DNA of 64,000 bases, taken from Chrysophaeum taylorii. Lineage: Eukaryota > Sar > Pelagophyceae > Pelagomonadales > Pelagomonadaceae. A program made the translations under genes and the position numbers. Each line of letters opens with the position of its first letter. Positions within the stretch are counted from its first letter, which is position 1. Shown here piece by piece: positions 8,071 through 18,157 of this stretch. The DNA lies in assembly GCA_029834535.1 (NCBI GenBank), contig JAQMWT010000695.1, positions 62,001 through 126,000 on the forward strand, given 5' to 3'. The notes beneath the pieces were generated by a model. It had not been told where the DNA came from and did no database searches. It saw only the letters and a list, made by a program, of their open reading frames with translations.

Positions 8071-10350
8071 ATGATGCTTCGCCGTAGCAGTCCCGTCGGA
8101 CGCCGACGACAACAACAATTAGCGGCGGCGGCGGCGGCGGCGGCGGCGTCGTCGATGGAAGAAGAGAGCGCGCTGTGGCCGTCGTACCTCGAGTTCGTCG
8201 CGGCGCTCCTGTCCGACATGGAGTCCCCGGAGCGCGGCGAGCTCGCGGCCGTGCCGTTGGGACGGGGGTGGGACTCTCCAGCCCAGGCCCTCGGCGTGCT
8301 GGGCCCGGCCCTGCGCGAAGAAGCCCTCGCTGGGCTCCGCGAGGACCAGCGGTTGCGGCGCGGACGCGGGCGCGCGGTGGTGGAGGCGATGGGGGTCGCG
8401 ACCCACGAGAGCTTGGTGGTCGTTTTCCTTCGAGAAGTGGGAAAAGAGGATCCGCTCCTGAGCGAGGGGAGCGTCGTGCGGTTCGTCGACAAGACGTACG
8501 GCATCGTCGCCTCGTCGCGCGACGCGCTCCCGACGTTGTTCGAGGGGAAGGGGGTGTTCCGGGTCCTCGCGCTTCGGGGACCGGAGAAGGGTCGAACGAC
8601 GATCGAAATCGCGAGCGACGCGCTCACCGCCATCCGCGAGTACCAAGCGCTCAAGTCGCTTCCGTGGTGCGCGCCCGAGCTGGTGGGGCCGCTGCTCGCG
8701 CCGGGAGCTATGGATCAAGTTTCAGAACCTCCCGCGCGGTCCCCCCTCTGGGACGCGCTTCGCGCGCGCTTCGACGCTTCTCAAGTCGAAGCGATTTCGG
8801 AAGCGACGCGCCGGCGCGGGCCTTTCGCGCTCGTCCAGGGCCCGCCGGGGACCGGAAAGACACGCACCATTCTCGGGATTATAGGGGTGTTGTTGTGCGA
8901 CGACGGTACCAAGCGCGGGGCCGTCCGGGTGATCGCCAAGGGCCGATCGGGGCCGATCTTCCCTCGGCCGCTCCGGAGGGTGCTCGTGGCCGCGCCCTCG
9001 AACGCCGCCGTCGACGAACTCGTCGCGAGACTCTTGGAGGATGGGGTCGTCGGCCGCGACGGCACGCGCCGCCGCGAACTTCGGATTTGTCGCGTCGGCG
9101 TTCCCGGCGGCTACCGCGGCGAAGAGGAGAATCCGCGCGTCTGTACCGTATCTTTGGATAGTCTCGCTGCGGATGTGGACTTCGAGGCGAGACCCATCGA
9201 CAAAGAGTTGGCGCGCGGCTCCGCGCGGATCGCGCGCCGCATCGCGGTGCTCCTCGCGTGCGACGTGGTCTGCGCCACTCTCAGCGGCGCGGGGTCGTCG
9301 ATCCTCGTCGACGCCGCAGAAGCCGCGCGACTCGTCGAGAACAACAAACCCATATTCGACGCCGTCGTCGTCGACGAGGCCGCCCAGGCCGTCGAGCCCT
9401 CGGCCCTCATCCCCCTCAAGTACGGTCCGCGGCGCGTTGTTCTCGTCGGCGATCCTCAACAGCTCTCGGCGACGCTGCTGTCCGACGCGACCAAGCGCGC
9501 CGGCTACGCGCAGTCGCTCTTCGAACGGCTCTGGCGGGCTTCTCACCCCTACGCGCTCCTCCAAACCCAGTACCGCATGCACCGCGCGGTCTGCGGCTTC
9601 GTGTCGCGCCACTTTTACACGAACCGCCTCGTCACGGCCGACGACTTGGAAGACGAGTCCCTCGGCCTCGGAGACGTGGACGCCGCTGCTTTTCCGGAAA
9701 ACGACCTCTTCGCCTCGCCCCTCGCCTTCCACGACCTCCGCTACGCCCGCGCCACCCCGCGCGACCAGTCCTATTCTAACCCCTCGGAAGCCGCCTTCGT
9801 CGCGCACCTCGTATCCTCGCTCCGCATCGATCCCTCGCGCGTCGGCGTCATCACCCCCTATCGCGCGCAAATCGACGAAATACGCGCCAGTTTGCTCCTA
9901 TTAACCACCACCGCCGCCGCCGCCGCCAAGGGTAAGGGTGGTGGCCCCGAGGTCGCGACCGTCGACGCCTTCCAGGGCCGCGAGAAGGACGTCATCATCC
10001 TCTCCTGCGTCCGCACCGACAACAGAATCGGCTTCCTTTCCGACAACCACCGCCTCAACGTCGCCCTCTCCCGCTGCCGCCGCGCCGTCTGGGTTGTCGG
10101 ACACGCCTCCACCCTCGGGACCAACCCCGACTGGCGCGCCTACGTCGACGAAGCCCACCGTCGCGACGCGCTCCGCCGCTGGCCCGCCCCTCCCCCGTCT
10201 CTCGCGGGGGCCTTTCGTCCGGGCCTCCCGACCGCCGGAGCCACCGCCGCCGCTGCTGCTGCTGGTGGTGGTGCCAAAAAAAGATACCTCCCCCCCCACG
10301 TTTCGAAACACGTCGCCCCACCGCAAAGACGCAGGAGACACCACAAGTAG
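8071..10350 (+). CDS. Sen1/senataxin-type superfamily 1 RNA/DNA helicase
   Basis: This is a probable nuclear helicase acting on RNA or R-loops, of the Upf1/Sen1/SMUBP2 group. All SF1B motifs are present in the 759 residues. Walker A is GPPGTGKT (257-264), followed by motif Ia APSNAAVDELVARLL. Motif II is DEAAQ (435-439), then motif III VLVGDPQQLSATLL. After these come QYRMH, VITPYRAQ, DAFQGREKD and LNVALSRCRRAVWVVG. REYQALKSL before the helicase core and DVVCATLSGAGS between motifs Ia and II favour Sen1 over Upf1, and no CH zinc domain is seen. A polyalanine stretch lies near the N-terminus. The C-terminus is proline-rich and basic and may carry a nuclear localisation signal (QRRRRHHK). The start ATG 8071 follows a TATTTAAA tract and lies 41 bp after the upstream stop on the same strand. 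Confidence 0.92.
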   Translation: MMLRRSSPVGRRRQQQLAAAAAAAAASSMEEESALWPSYLEFVAALLSDMESPERGELAAVPLGRGWDSPAQALGVLGPALREEALAGLREDQRLRRGRGRAVVEAMGVATHESLVVVFLREVGKEDPLLSEGSVVRFVDKTYGIVASSRDALPTLFEGKGVFRVLALRGPEKGRTTIEIASDALTAIREYQALKSLPWCAPELVGPLLAPGAMDQVSEPPARSPLWDALRARFDASQVEAISEATRRRGPFALVQGPPGTGKTRTILGIIGVLLCDDGTKRGAVRVIAKGRSGPIFPRPLRRVLVAAPSNAAVDELVARLLEDGVVGRDGTRRRELRICRVGVPGGYRGEEENPRVCTVSLDSLAADVDFEARPIDKELARGSARIARRIAVLLACDVVCATLSGAGSSILVDAAEAARLVENNKPIFDAVVVDEAAQAVEPSALIPLKYGPRRVVLVGDPQQLSATLLSDATKRAGYAQSLFERLWRASHPYALLQTQYRMHRAVCGFVSRHFYTNRLVTADDLEDESLGLGDVDAAAFPENDLFASPLAFHDLRYARATPRDQSYSNPSEAAFVAHLVSSLRIDPSRVGVITPYRAQIDEIRASLLLLTTTAAAAAKGKGGGPEVATVDAFQGREKDVIILSCVRTDNRIGFLSDNHRLNVALSRCRRAVWVVGHASTLGTNPDWRAYVDEAHRRDALRRWPAPPPSLAGAFRPGLPTAGATAAAAAAGGGAKKRYLPPHVSKHVAPPQRRRRHHK

Positions 10351-12505
10351 GAGAGACTTAATTAAATGAGAAGCACTTTTTGGGGACGGTGCCTCATGAA
10401 TCCTGAGCCTTGCGAGGGCGTCCGCCCTCCCGGCGTAGGTTGGCACCTATTCGCCTCCCGGGCGGGCCGGTTGGCAGCCGGAACGTTCGCAGTGGGACGG
10501 GGTATGGCCGGGGGGCGAAGACGGAAGGTTATCGACGAGTTGGTTGTCAGTCACATCGCGGTCTCCTCGTCGCACGGCGACAAGCTTGATGGTCACTCTC
10601 CGCCGACCGACCTTTCGGCGCTCCTCGTCTACAGGCCCGTGATTCCGGACTGGCTCCTGTCGGTCCGGCCTGGCTCCCATGCTCGGGAGAGGTCTGAAGT
10701 TAGTTAGTTAGTTAGAAGCACTTTTTTTTTCTTGCCGTCGGTCCTTCGGTATGTAGCGCGAGACGTCCACCCTGGTGGTGGAAAGGCGAGTTGTTCTTTC
10801 GTACGAGCGCGCGGCATTCTTCTGTCCGCCGTTCTTTGGCTATCCCGACATCCACGATGTCGTCGTCGCGACGGATATGGCACCACAATCACTCTCGCCG
10901 CCGCTGGCATCAGAGCGCCGCGCCGCGCCGCGCCGCGCCGCCCAAGGGACGTTGGTGTCGTCGTCTCGCCACAGCAGCTGTCGACGCTGCTCTCGAGCAA
11001 CGAGTACGCAACACTTTCCAAGCTCCAGATGTACGTTTTTCCTCCCTCTTTTAACCGCCTCGTCAATTGCGACGAACGACCGTCTCGCGTGACTACATAT
11101 CGCCACTACTAAACGCGTGCTCTCCGATGTCTTCGGCATCTTTTTTCTTCTCGCGGTACCGCGCGGTAGGCGCCCGACATCACCCTCACGCTCGTCCGGT
11201 AAGCATCACCACGACGACGTCGTCGAAACAGGGGCAGCGTGGGTTGGTGCCACAGGCTCCTCCGACACGCATCTGCGCGATGACAATCGGAGACGTGGAT
11301 CGCAACGTCACCGAGGCCACACCGAGGTTGGGGCATCGCAGGTGAACGCCCATTGGAAACCCTAACGATTGTCCGGCGTCCGTCAAACCCGGTCGGTCGG
11401 TAACCCTACACGCTAGAAAGCATTCCGGTGAGACTAGTCTAGTGAGGGTTTTCTTTTCAGCTAAATAACGAAACATGTCGTGCAACATGCCGTGCACGTG
11501 CCGTGACGCAGTTTAGGGGTCGTGATGGGACGCGATGGCGCCATTCTCCGCGACGGTGCGCGAGCTTAGACCGCGCCCAAGGAGCGAGAAGGCCTCTCTT
11601 GTGCCCCGGGCGGCGATGGAGGTGGTACGGGTTGGCAGCAAGATGTCGGAGGCCGCCCTCGCGCAATTCATTGCATGCAACCGAGTCGACAACGGAGCCC
11701 GAGCCCAAGGCAGCTGCTGCCCTGGACCGGCCCCTCAAGGAAAGATAAAAGCTATGGCTGTCGAAGGTCTGGGCTGGCGTCCGCCGACGAGAGCGGTGCG
11801 CGGCTGACCTTATTGGCGGCGGCCCTTGCGGAATGGGCGGAGGAGGGCTCATAGTTCGTTGCCTTCAAGTCCGAGGTCTCGATCATCAATTACAGCCGCA
11901 GACATAAAAAGAAAGAAAGGCCCGCGCCTTATTACTCGAATTAAACATCATCATCTAAACGGTGGATGCCAAAGTCGAGTACGGCATGTTTTCTGCATCC
12001 TCGACGAGCGCGAGTTCGGCGGCGGCATGGTGGCCGGAACCAAGAAGAAGAAGTCAAACCATTAGAAATCAGGAGCGGGCCCGCCGCGCGAGCGCCCCCA
12101 GCCAGTTACCCTCGACAGCCGCTGCTGACTGACCTTCATTCAGAACAGCCGCAATTCGGTAAATTGGGCGCGCCTGGTTGGCGTTTCGCTTCACCCTGTT
12201 CGTCAGTCCCTCCGTAATAATAAATATAGGAAGAAAGGAATATTCCCTGCGCAGAAGAGAAGGGCCCACCGAACCACATAGAGCTCATAATAACCCCCAT
12301 GACGTCATTAGGATTCGTCGAACATCATTACACCTTCCTGACGTGGTATAAGGGTAAGGGGTTTTTAGAGAAAAGCCGACGACGAAAACGTCGACCATTT
12401 AATAATAAACAAAGTAAAAACCCTCCATTCAAGTTCGAGACTCTGAAAGTTTTTGATTCTTGGAAATTTTTCGTCCGAGCAATGCTCGTCGTCTGACACC
12501 CAAAA
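10351..12505. other. Gene-poor interval with one weak small ORF
   Basis: No gene can be supported with confidence here. A 72-residue plus-strand ORF from ATG 11127 to 11345 (containing RICAMTIGDVDRNVTEATPR) looks mildly protein-like. It could be an exon or a small gene, but it has no recognised family. A GCCGC tandem run lies near 10919-10941 and a (TTAG)n run near 10699-10713. The rest reads as frame-poor sequence on both strands. Confidence 0.4.
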
Positions 12506-13021
12506 ATGCTGGCGGCCAACGCGAGGTACGACAAGGACGAGGTCTTCTCCGAGCAGGAGTACATCTACCGCCTGTCTCTCGAAGCGGCGGAAGCCCTCGC
12601 CGCGGCGGCGGCGATGCGGTCCCACCAGCGACCCGTCCACGATGACCCGCTTTCCCTCGAGGCGGCTGAGGCCCTCACTGACGTCATGCGGGGACCCGTC
12701 GTAAACACCGCCGTCAAGGTCGAGCCCCCGCCCCCGCCCCCGCCGCGCTCGAGCCCCCCGACTCCCGAGCGCCACACCTACCAGCACCGGGGAAAGTACC
12801 GCTGCGGTCGCTGCGGCCAGATGAAGGTCAATCATGTCTGCCCCGTCGGCCGCGCGCCCCTCCAGCGCTCCCTCGCTGTCCAGACCGAGCCCATCTTTTC
12901 CCCAAACGACTCCTCCCTTCTCGCCCGCCCCCGCGGACCGCGGGACCGCCTCATCTCTGTCCGGCGTTGGGACGCGCGAAAGCGCAGTCTCGACTCGGAC
13001 ATTAAGCGCGCTGCTGTCTGA
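12506..13021 (+). CDS. Small protein with a CxxC...HxC zinc-knuckle-like motif
   Basis: The 171-residue protein contains YRCGRCGQMKVNHVCPV near residues 97-113. Two CxxC-spaced cysteines followed by an H-x-C pair would suit one zinc ion. Similar YxCxxCGxxKxxHxC motifs occur in stramenopile and haptophyte proteins, often nuclear. Upstream are two copies of an LSLEAAEAL segment (about 23-31 and 50-58) and a proline run. Downstream is a basic segment (RRWDARKRSLDSDIKR) that could be a nuclear signal. The function is unknown; a DNA- or RNA-binding role is inference. ATG 12506 is the first in frame, and the upstream AT-rich DNA fits a promoter. Confidence 0.6.
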   Translation: MLAANARYDKDEVFSEQEYIYRLSLEAAEALAAAAAMRSHQRPVHDDPLSLEAAEALTDVMRGPVVNTAVKVEPPPPPPPRSSPPTPERHTYQHRGKYRCGRCGQMKVNHVCPVGRAPLQRSLAVQTEPIFSPNDSSLLARPRGPRDRLISVRRWDARKRSLDSDIKRAAV

Positions 13022-13369
13022 CTCACTCCCATTTTTGACATCTGTTGCCTGCGCCGCGCACCCCTCGCGATCGATCGTCTAGGCGCCGATCTCACGAGCA
13101 GCAAGATGATGATGATCTCCCCTGCTCTTCCTGTCCAGTTCTTGTACTCCGCGCCGGCACACCAGTTTTTTTTTTTTAATAATCTACTCGCACGACCTCT
13201 CCCTTTGCTTTGGCGTGCGCGTTGTTCGTTCGGTTCAGAGGAGGCACCCACAACAGCATCATTGAAAGGAAGGAAAGGACAAACAAACAAACAAACAAAG
13301 CCTCGGTCGGTCGGTATGTCGGTCGTTCGCGAGGAGGACATCCTTCCTTTCGCGGCAAAAAAACGCGAG

Positions 13370-13612
13370 TCACTGTTGGAGGAGTTTGTCGGCGGCGGCC
13401 CGCGAAGCCTCGGCCGCTTTGCGAGCCGCCTCTTCTCGTCTGAGCGCGGCTTCGCGCCGCGCCATTCTCAGGTCTATGATGTGTTGCACGTCCGAAACCT
13501 GGTCCTGGAACGCGCGCACGTCCTGGCACACCTCGTCGATCTTCTTCACGCTCAACGTGAACTCGACGTGCGATTTCGCGCACAACCTCCTCACGTCGTT
13601 CTCGGCGTCCAT
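13370..13612 (-). CDS. 80-residue helical/coiled-coil protein
   Basis: The ORF from ATG 13612 encodes an acidic start (MDAENDVRRLC), a mixed helix (VKKIDEVCQDVRAFQDQVSD) and a strongly charged Ala/Glu/Arg helix to the end. The predicted structure is almost entirely helical. The size and helix pattern resemble small subunits of vesicle-tethering complexes (BLOC-1/BORC type), but no signature confirms this. It faces the zinc-knuckle gene tail-to-tail. An upstream exon cannot be excluded. Confidence 0.45.
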   Translation of the reverse strand: MDAENDVRRLCAKSHVEFTLSVKKIDEVCQDVRAFQDQVSDVQHIIDLRMARREAALRREEAARKAAEASRAAADKLLQQ

Positions 13613-13639
13613 TCCAACAATTAAATATTCTTCTGCAAC

Positions 13640-14840
13640 GGAGGGTTCCCGCGTTACTCGAGTTTAACTAACGGGTCGCGTTTAACGGGTCGCTTGCCGG
13701 CGAGTGAGGGAAGAAAGCGCATCCTTCACGAAACTATTTGTCTCAAAGAGGCGTGCGCCGGCAGTCGCCGTCGATCGTTGGTGGATGGCGGCGAGCCCAA
13801 CCAGACGTCCGAGCGCAATATCAACCTGAACGATTAGTCTGAGGATGACGAGGAGCTGGCGATGATCCTGCCTCAGAGAACGACGGGAATGCGCCTCGCC
13901 TGCGGTTTGAGCTCGGCCTCCTACGGCAGCTGCGCGCAAAGCAAATCAAGAAGCAGCAATTTCGTCTTCTACTGGGCGATGAAAGAGACCAAGATGCCAC
14001 TTACCCTTCGCGTCGCTTGCAAGATCCTCGCGGACGCCGCGTCGCAAGCCACGGTCGAAGGAAAAGTTTACTGAAGCATATCTTTCTCCGTGGCGACAAC
14101 CTGGGCAACGATATTCGCGAGTGCCTCGTCTTCGCGACCCTCAGTCTCAACCAGATGACCACTAAACGACCCGCCGAGGCTGCTGTTCGCGCCGATGGAG
14201 ATGCACCTGGGCTTGTACGCTAAAGCGCTTAGGAACGAACGCCAACCGCGCCGCTTCCTCCGAGCAGACCTTCGTACTACTTTCTACCCCCCGTACTGGT
14301 TCGACAATGGATTCAAAGCCGGCGCCATCCTCCTCAATGGTGCCGACGACAACCTCCCCCCGAGTCCGCCGACGTCAACGAAGGCCTCGTTTCCCCGATT
14401 TAAGCAGTGCTATCACCACCACCACCACGTTCGAGTTTAAGTCCAAGGGCTGACCCTTTTCTGCTCTTTGGCCCTTTTCTTCAGCGTTGGGACGAGATCT
14501 TAACCCGTGGTCACATTCGTGGACACGGCGGTGACCGTGGTAATGCCGTGCCAATGAGATTTTTCTTTTCGCCACGGATTTGGGTCACGCGGTCACCGGT
14601 GTGCCGCGACGGTCCGATGGCTTCGCCGGGAGTTGCGGCTATGAACGACATGGTGACGCACCACCAGCCCACAGAGGAAAAGCACGTTCATGACGTGCGC
14701 CCGCAGCAAGTATGGGTTTGTCCTGCGCGCGAAGCTTGCGGACCCATCCGAAGTCGCGTTAGCTGCCCCCTAATCCAGCCTGAGCGCACTAAGACACCGC
14801 TTCGAACCTTGGTATGATTGACTTTGTGGGATGAGCAGAC
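13640..14840 (+). pseudogene. Decayed coding-like stretch, unidentified
   Basis: Short plus-strand open stretches with protein-like content follow one another. One near 13862-14074 contains KILADAASQATVEGKVY. Another near 14017-14223 contains KHIFLRGDNLGNDIRECLVF. No family is recognised and no intact gene can be drawn, so this is listed as a probable relic. Confidence 0.3.
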
Positions 14841-15059
14841 GCGTTCGACGTCAGCAGGTTTGGACCGCGAGCGAGAAAGAAGAAGAAATATAGAGACGAT
14901 TTCGAGGCGCGCGCGCTAGCGCGGGCGAAAAAAACGTCCGTGACAGAGTGGCGTTGGCGCACGTCGAGGAAAGTGTCTAAATTCCTAAACAGAAAAGGAA
15001 ATAAATCGTGTGTGATTATTGTGACCGTGCTGACGTCACGGCCACGGATCGGTCAAGTT

Positions 15060-15310
15060 AACACATCTGATCAAAACGTTTGATCGAGTTGTTTGAAGTT
15101 ATTAGATCCTTTTTGTTTATGGTTGTGGAGAATTATATAAATTTGACGATGTTTGTAAAAAAGTGTTTGATCAATTAAATTTAGTCATGTCCCACAAGGT
15201 GCATGTAAGTTTGATGAGTTTCTGTTTTAAGTTTGATGAAAATATTACAAAGTTTGATCATTTTTTACAAAGTCTGGTCAACAAGCTTGATCACTACGCC
15301 TCAAACTTTT
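15060..15310 (+). repeat. Cluster of degenerate AAGTTTGATCA-like repeats (left)
   Basis: At least seven imperfect copies of an 11-12 base motif close to AAGTTTGATCA are scattered here in an AT-rich island, for example near 15163, 15204, 15228, 15247, 15270 and 15283. Most share one orientation. A matching cluster lies about 0.95 kb to the right. Confidence 0.75.
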
Positions 15311-16239
15311 GGTTCCGACCGTTACAAAAGTAACGAGGCATTCTAAGGCGCGCGTGAGCGCGATTTAGAGCGAAAATGCTATTATAAGTACGAGCTAGGT
15401 GCTGCGGCTACGCAGATCTTACCGTGGCGGTACGCGGACGGCATGGGCACCCTCCCAAGACCGCCTTTGAAGAAGATCATAAGAGAAAACGGCGATACGC
15501 GAGGAGTCTGAGGTAGTGAGGGCAGCGACGCGGGGCCTCGCCACCAGATTCCCACGGCTTGCCGTGGTTACGAAGGGCCCATTCTCGCCCCTTCTTCCAT
15601 CGCGGGAGCATCCCAAACCGCAGCTCACCATGGTGCTGTTGCCGTGGTCGTCCGCCTTTCTTAGGCAACAGGCGGACATCGGTAGATAGAGGTACATGGT
15701 CTGTGTGAGACGGATCACCCCCATTCTGGATCCCAAAATCCGAGAGGAAGAGCATCTTTGCGAGTCGACTTGGGGTCGAGAGCGCGCAACTCGACAACCA
15801 TGAGCAACTGCGCGAGGCAACGCTCGCAACTGTACGAGGCAATGCTCCTGGAGCACCCGAAGATTGTAGTCCCACACCTGCGCGAGGCCGTATAGAACCA
15901 CCCACCCCGTTCAGGCGTACTTCGCCGTAGCGTACCCGATCCGGAGTTAGCTTTCCAGCTGGGACATGGGACGCACGTGCCGTTACGTCCGCATGAACAA
16001 CTCGCACGACCGTCACTAAAACTTCCTTATCCTCCTCCTCCTCCTCCTCCTCCTCGAGCATTTCACCCCCCCGCCCCGCCGCAAGATCTCCCGCTGCTTC
16101 GTCGAGCACTGCACGAGGACGTCGGCAAATACGAGCCGCAGCATCTCGAGTGCGACGGGATGCCAACCTCCGAACACCACCCTTCTAATACTAATGCCAT
16201 CATCAATAAGAGTCTCGAATACCACAAGTGTCTGGTGTG
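15311..16239. other. Interval between the two repeat clusters, no supported gene
   Basis: The sequence is moderately GC-rich and holds open stretches on the minus strand (about 15477-16166), but these lack protein character. A (CCT)n run lies at 16028-16056. The flanking clusters suggest this could be the body of a mobile or repeat element, but no transposase or terminal inverted repeat is evident. Confidence 0.35.
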
Positions 16240-16400
16240 CTTCTTCGAAGTTTGATCACACCAAATTAAAATACAAGGGTGGATCACGAAAAAGCTACAA
16301 GTTTGGTCACGAATTCACAAGTTTGATTACAAAGCCGCAAGTTTGATCACAAAGTAAGATCACAATGTTACAAGTTTGGTCAGAAAGCTACCAAGCTTGA
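16240..16400 (+). repeat. Cluster of degenerate AAGTTTGATCA-like repeats (right)
   Basis: About six copies (ACAAGTTTGGTCACG, ACAAGTTTGATTAC, GCAAGTTTGATCAC and similar) recur at a spacing near 20 to 30 bases. They are in the same orientation as the cluster at 15060-15310. Confidence 0.8.
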
Positions 16401-16761
16401 ATAAACACATGCATCAATGCGCGCGAACGCTCGCAGAACAACATCCACAAATAAGGCCTGTGCGAAAGACAGCGCTGATACCGCGCTGTTTCGTCGCAAA
16501 AGAGCACTCATTCATTCGGTTGCACCTGAGTTCGATGTTTATGGCAGATTCCAGGGAACGAACGGTCCCGGTTTGTCATGTCTCGTGCCTTTGGCGGATG
16601 ATGACGACGTTGTGGATGTTTATCAAACGCATTTGCCGCGTAGAGCCGCCGGACTTGCCCTCGATAAAGCCTTTTGGACCGCAGCAGCTGTGTTGAGGGT
16701 TTAAGGTGTGACCTTGTTGTCTCCGGACACTGGCTCTTAGGTCTGCAGTTAGTTTTTTTCT

Positions 16762-18048
16762 ATGGTGCAAGCTGCAAACTCCACTTTTCCCTTTTGGTTC
16801 CTCGCGGCGGCGAGCTGGAGTGTCTGGGTCGTGCTGTCCGCGTTTGCCGTGCCCGGCAAGTTTATGGACGTCCATAAAGTTACATTGCGCGGGAGTCCGG
16901 TTTGCTTTCGGCCCGCGTGGCTCCCAGGCGAGTGGTTGTGCCGCGTGTACCGGCGCGAATGGCTGTACCTGTGCGTTTGCCACTGGGCCCCTGTCGCGCT
17001 GATGCTCCGTCACCGGCTCCTCGCGTGCGCGTCGTTCTGGACGTACGCGTTGCTGGAGACGTCGCTCTCCCACTGGCATCGGGACCTGGCGAGCTGCTAC
17101 GCCCTGGCTTGGGTGCTGCTGGACGAGCCCTGGGCTCGCGCCGGCGCTGTTGCCGTCAGCGCACACATCATGTTTTCCTCGGGCGCCGCCAAGCTGCGCG
17201 TCGGCGGCTCGCGATGGCCCGAATCGGTCGTTCCGGTTCTCCGAAAGTACGCTTCTGCGGGTCCGTTGTTCGGTCCTCTCTCGCCGGCGCTCGCCGGTTG
17301 GCTCGCGAGCCACCCCAATTGCGCGTGGTGGGTGGGGTTTGCCACGCTCGTATTCGAAACCGGGTTCCCGTTGTTCTTGTCGCGGGCCCCTCGCTCGTTT
17401 CTTTTTGTCGCGTGCTGCTCGTTGCACGCGGGAATCGTAGTCTTCCAGTCATTCGGCGTCGGGTTTGCCTTTCTCCCAAACGTGGTCGTCTATGCCTACG
17501 CGTTTGCGCGACCTATCGACCGTCGCGCCTATCTTCTCGCGGGGCTCTCGATCGCGCGATTTGTGGCGTTTGGGATCGCGCCGAGGGACTTTCCGACGAG
17601 TCCGTTCGCGCTTTTTGCGTGGTCGGGACCGCAGTGGGACGCGCTTCATCGCCGCTACAACGGAAGACGAAGGCTCGCTCTCGGCGTTCGTCCGCCCAAA
17701 CCCGGCGACCGCCTCGTCGACCGATTCTACTCGCACGCGCTCGGTCCCCTCGACGACGACGACGACGACGACGACGAAAATACTGCCTACGACGGCTGGG
17801 AAAGGTGCTTTGGGGAGACCCTCGTCTTCAAGCCCCTTCTCAAGCCGATTCTCCGGGATCTCCACGAAGAAAAAAAAGAACCCGCCGACCTCGTGAGAGA
17901 TATCGCCGATTGGCTCCGGAAGAGGAGGCCGCTGGTCGAAGTACGGTCGGGGCGATACCTCCGATACGTTTCCTACGTCGAACTCGACGACCCCGCGACG
18001 ACGACGACGAATAGCACCATCGCTCGCATCATCGTCTCCAGCGCATAG
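16762..18048 (+). CDS. Multi-pass membrane protein, HTTM-like (vitamin K-dependent carboxylase superfamily fold)
   Basis: The 428-residue protein has about eight or nine hydrophobic segments between residues 5 and 280 and a soluble acidic/basic tail. The stretch HIMFSSGAAKLRVGGSRW, followed by a segment with FETGFPLF, then HAGIVVFQSFGVGFAFLPNVV, follows the pattern of HTTM domains. Those domains share a fold with gamma-glutamyl carboxylase. The catalytic lysine of true carboxylase cannot be confirmed, so no reaction is claimed. The tail contains an Asp run (near 331-339) and a lysine/glutamate-rich part. The gene converges on NudC with 109 bp between stops. Confidence 0.6.
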   Translation: MVQAANSTFPFWFLAAASWSVWVVLSAFAVPGKFMDVHKVTLRGSPVCFRPAWLPGEWLCRVYRREWLYLCVCHWAPVALMLRHRLLACASFWTYALLETSLSHWHRDLASCYALAWVLLDEPWARAGAVAVSAHIMFSSGAAKLRVGGSRWPESVVPVLRKYASAGPLFGPLSPALAGWLASHPNCAWWVGFATLVFETGFPLFLSRAPRSFLFVACCSLHAGIVVFQSFGVGFAFLPNVVVYAYAFARPIDRRAYLLAGLSIARFVAFGIAPRDFPTSPFALFAWSGPQWDALHRRYNGRRRLALGVRPPKPGDRLVDRFYSHALGPLDDDDDDDDENTAYDGWERCFGETLVFKPLLKPILRDLHEEKKEPADLVRDIADWLRKRRPLVEVRSGRYLRYVSYVELDDPATTTTNSTIARIIVSSA

Positions 18049-18106
18049 AAAGGGAGAAAATAAGAATTAGGAATGAAAAGGCCACAAAGAAGGAGAAGAA
18101 GAAAGG

Positions 18107-18122
18107 GTGTCTGTCTGTCTGT

Positions 18123-18152
<30 letters not shown>
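18107..18152. repeat. (GTCT)n/(GGCT)n microsatellite between convergent genes
   Basis: Four GTCT units are followed by about seven GGCT units and a final GTCT. The repeat lies in the short gap between the stops of the HTTM-like gene and NudC, hence in one or both 3' UTRs. Confidence 0.9.
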
Positions 18153-18153
<1 letters not shown>

Positions 18154-18157
18154 TCTT

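Noticed and set aside
10366-10707. 113-residue plus-strand ORF after the helicase
   Set aside because: Composition is not protein-like and it lies in the probable 3' flank; no support for a gene.
13640-14840. Assigning this decayed stretch to the same DDE transposon as 43567-44540
   Set aside because: No shared motif could be found; the resemblance is only in being degenerate.
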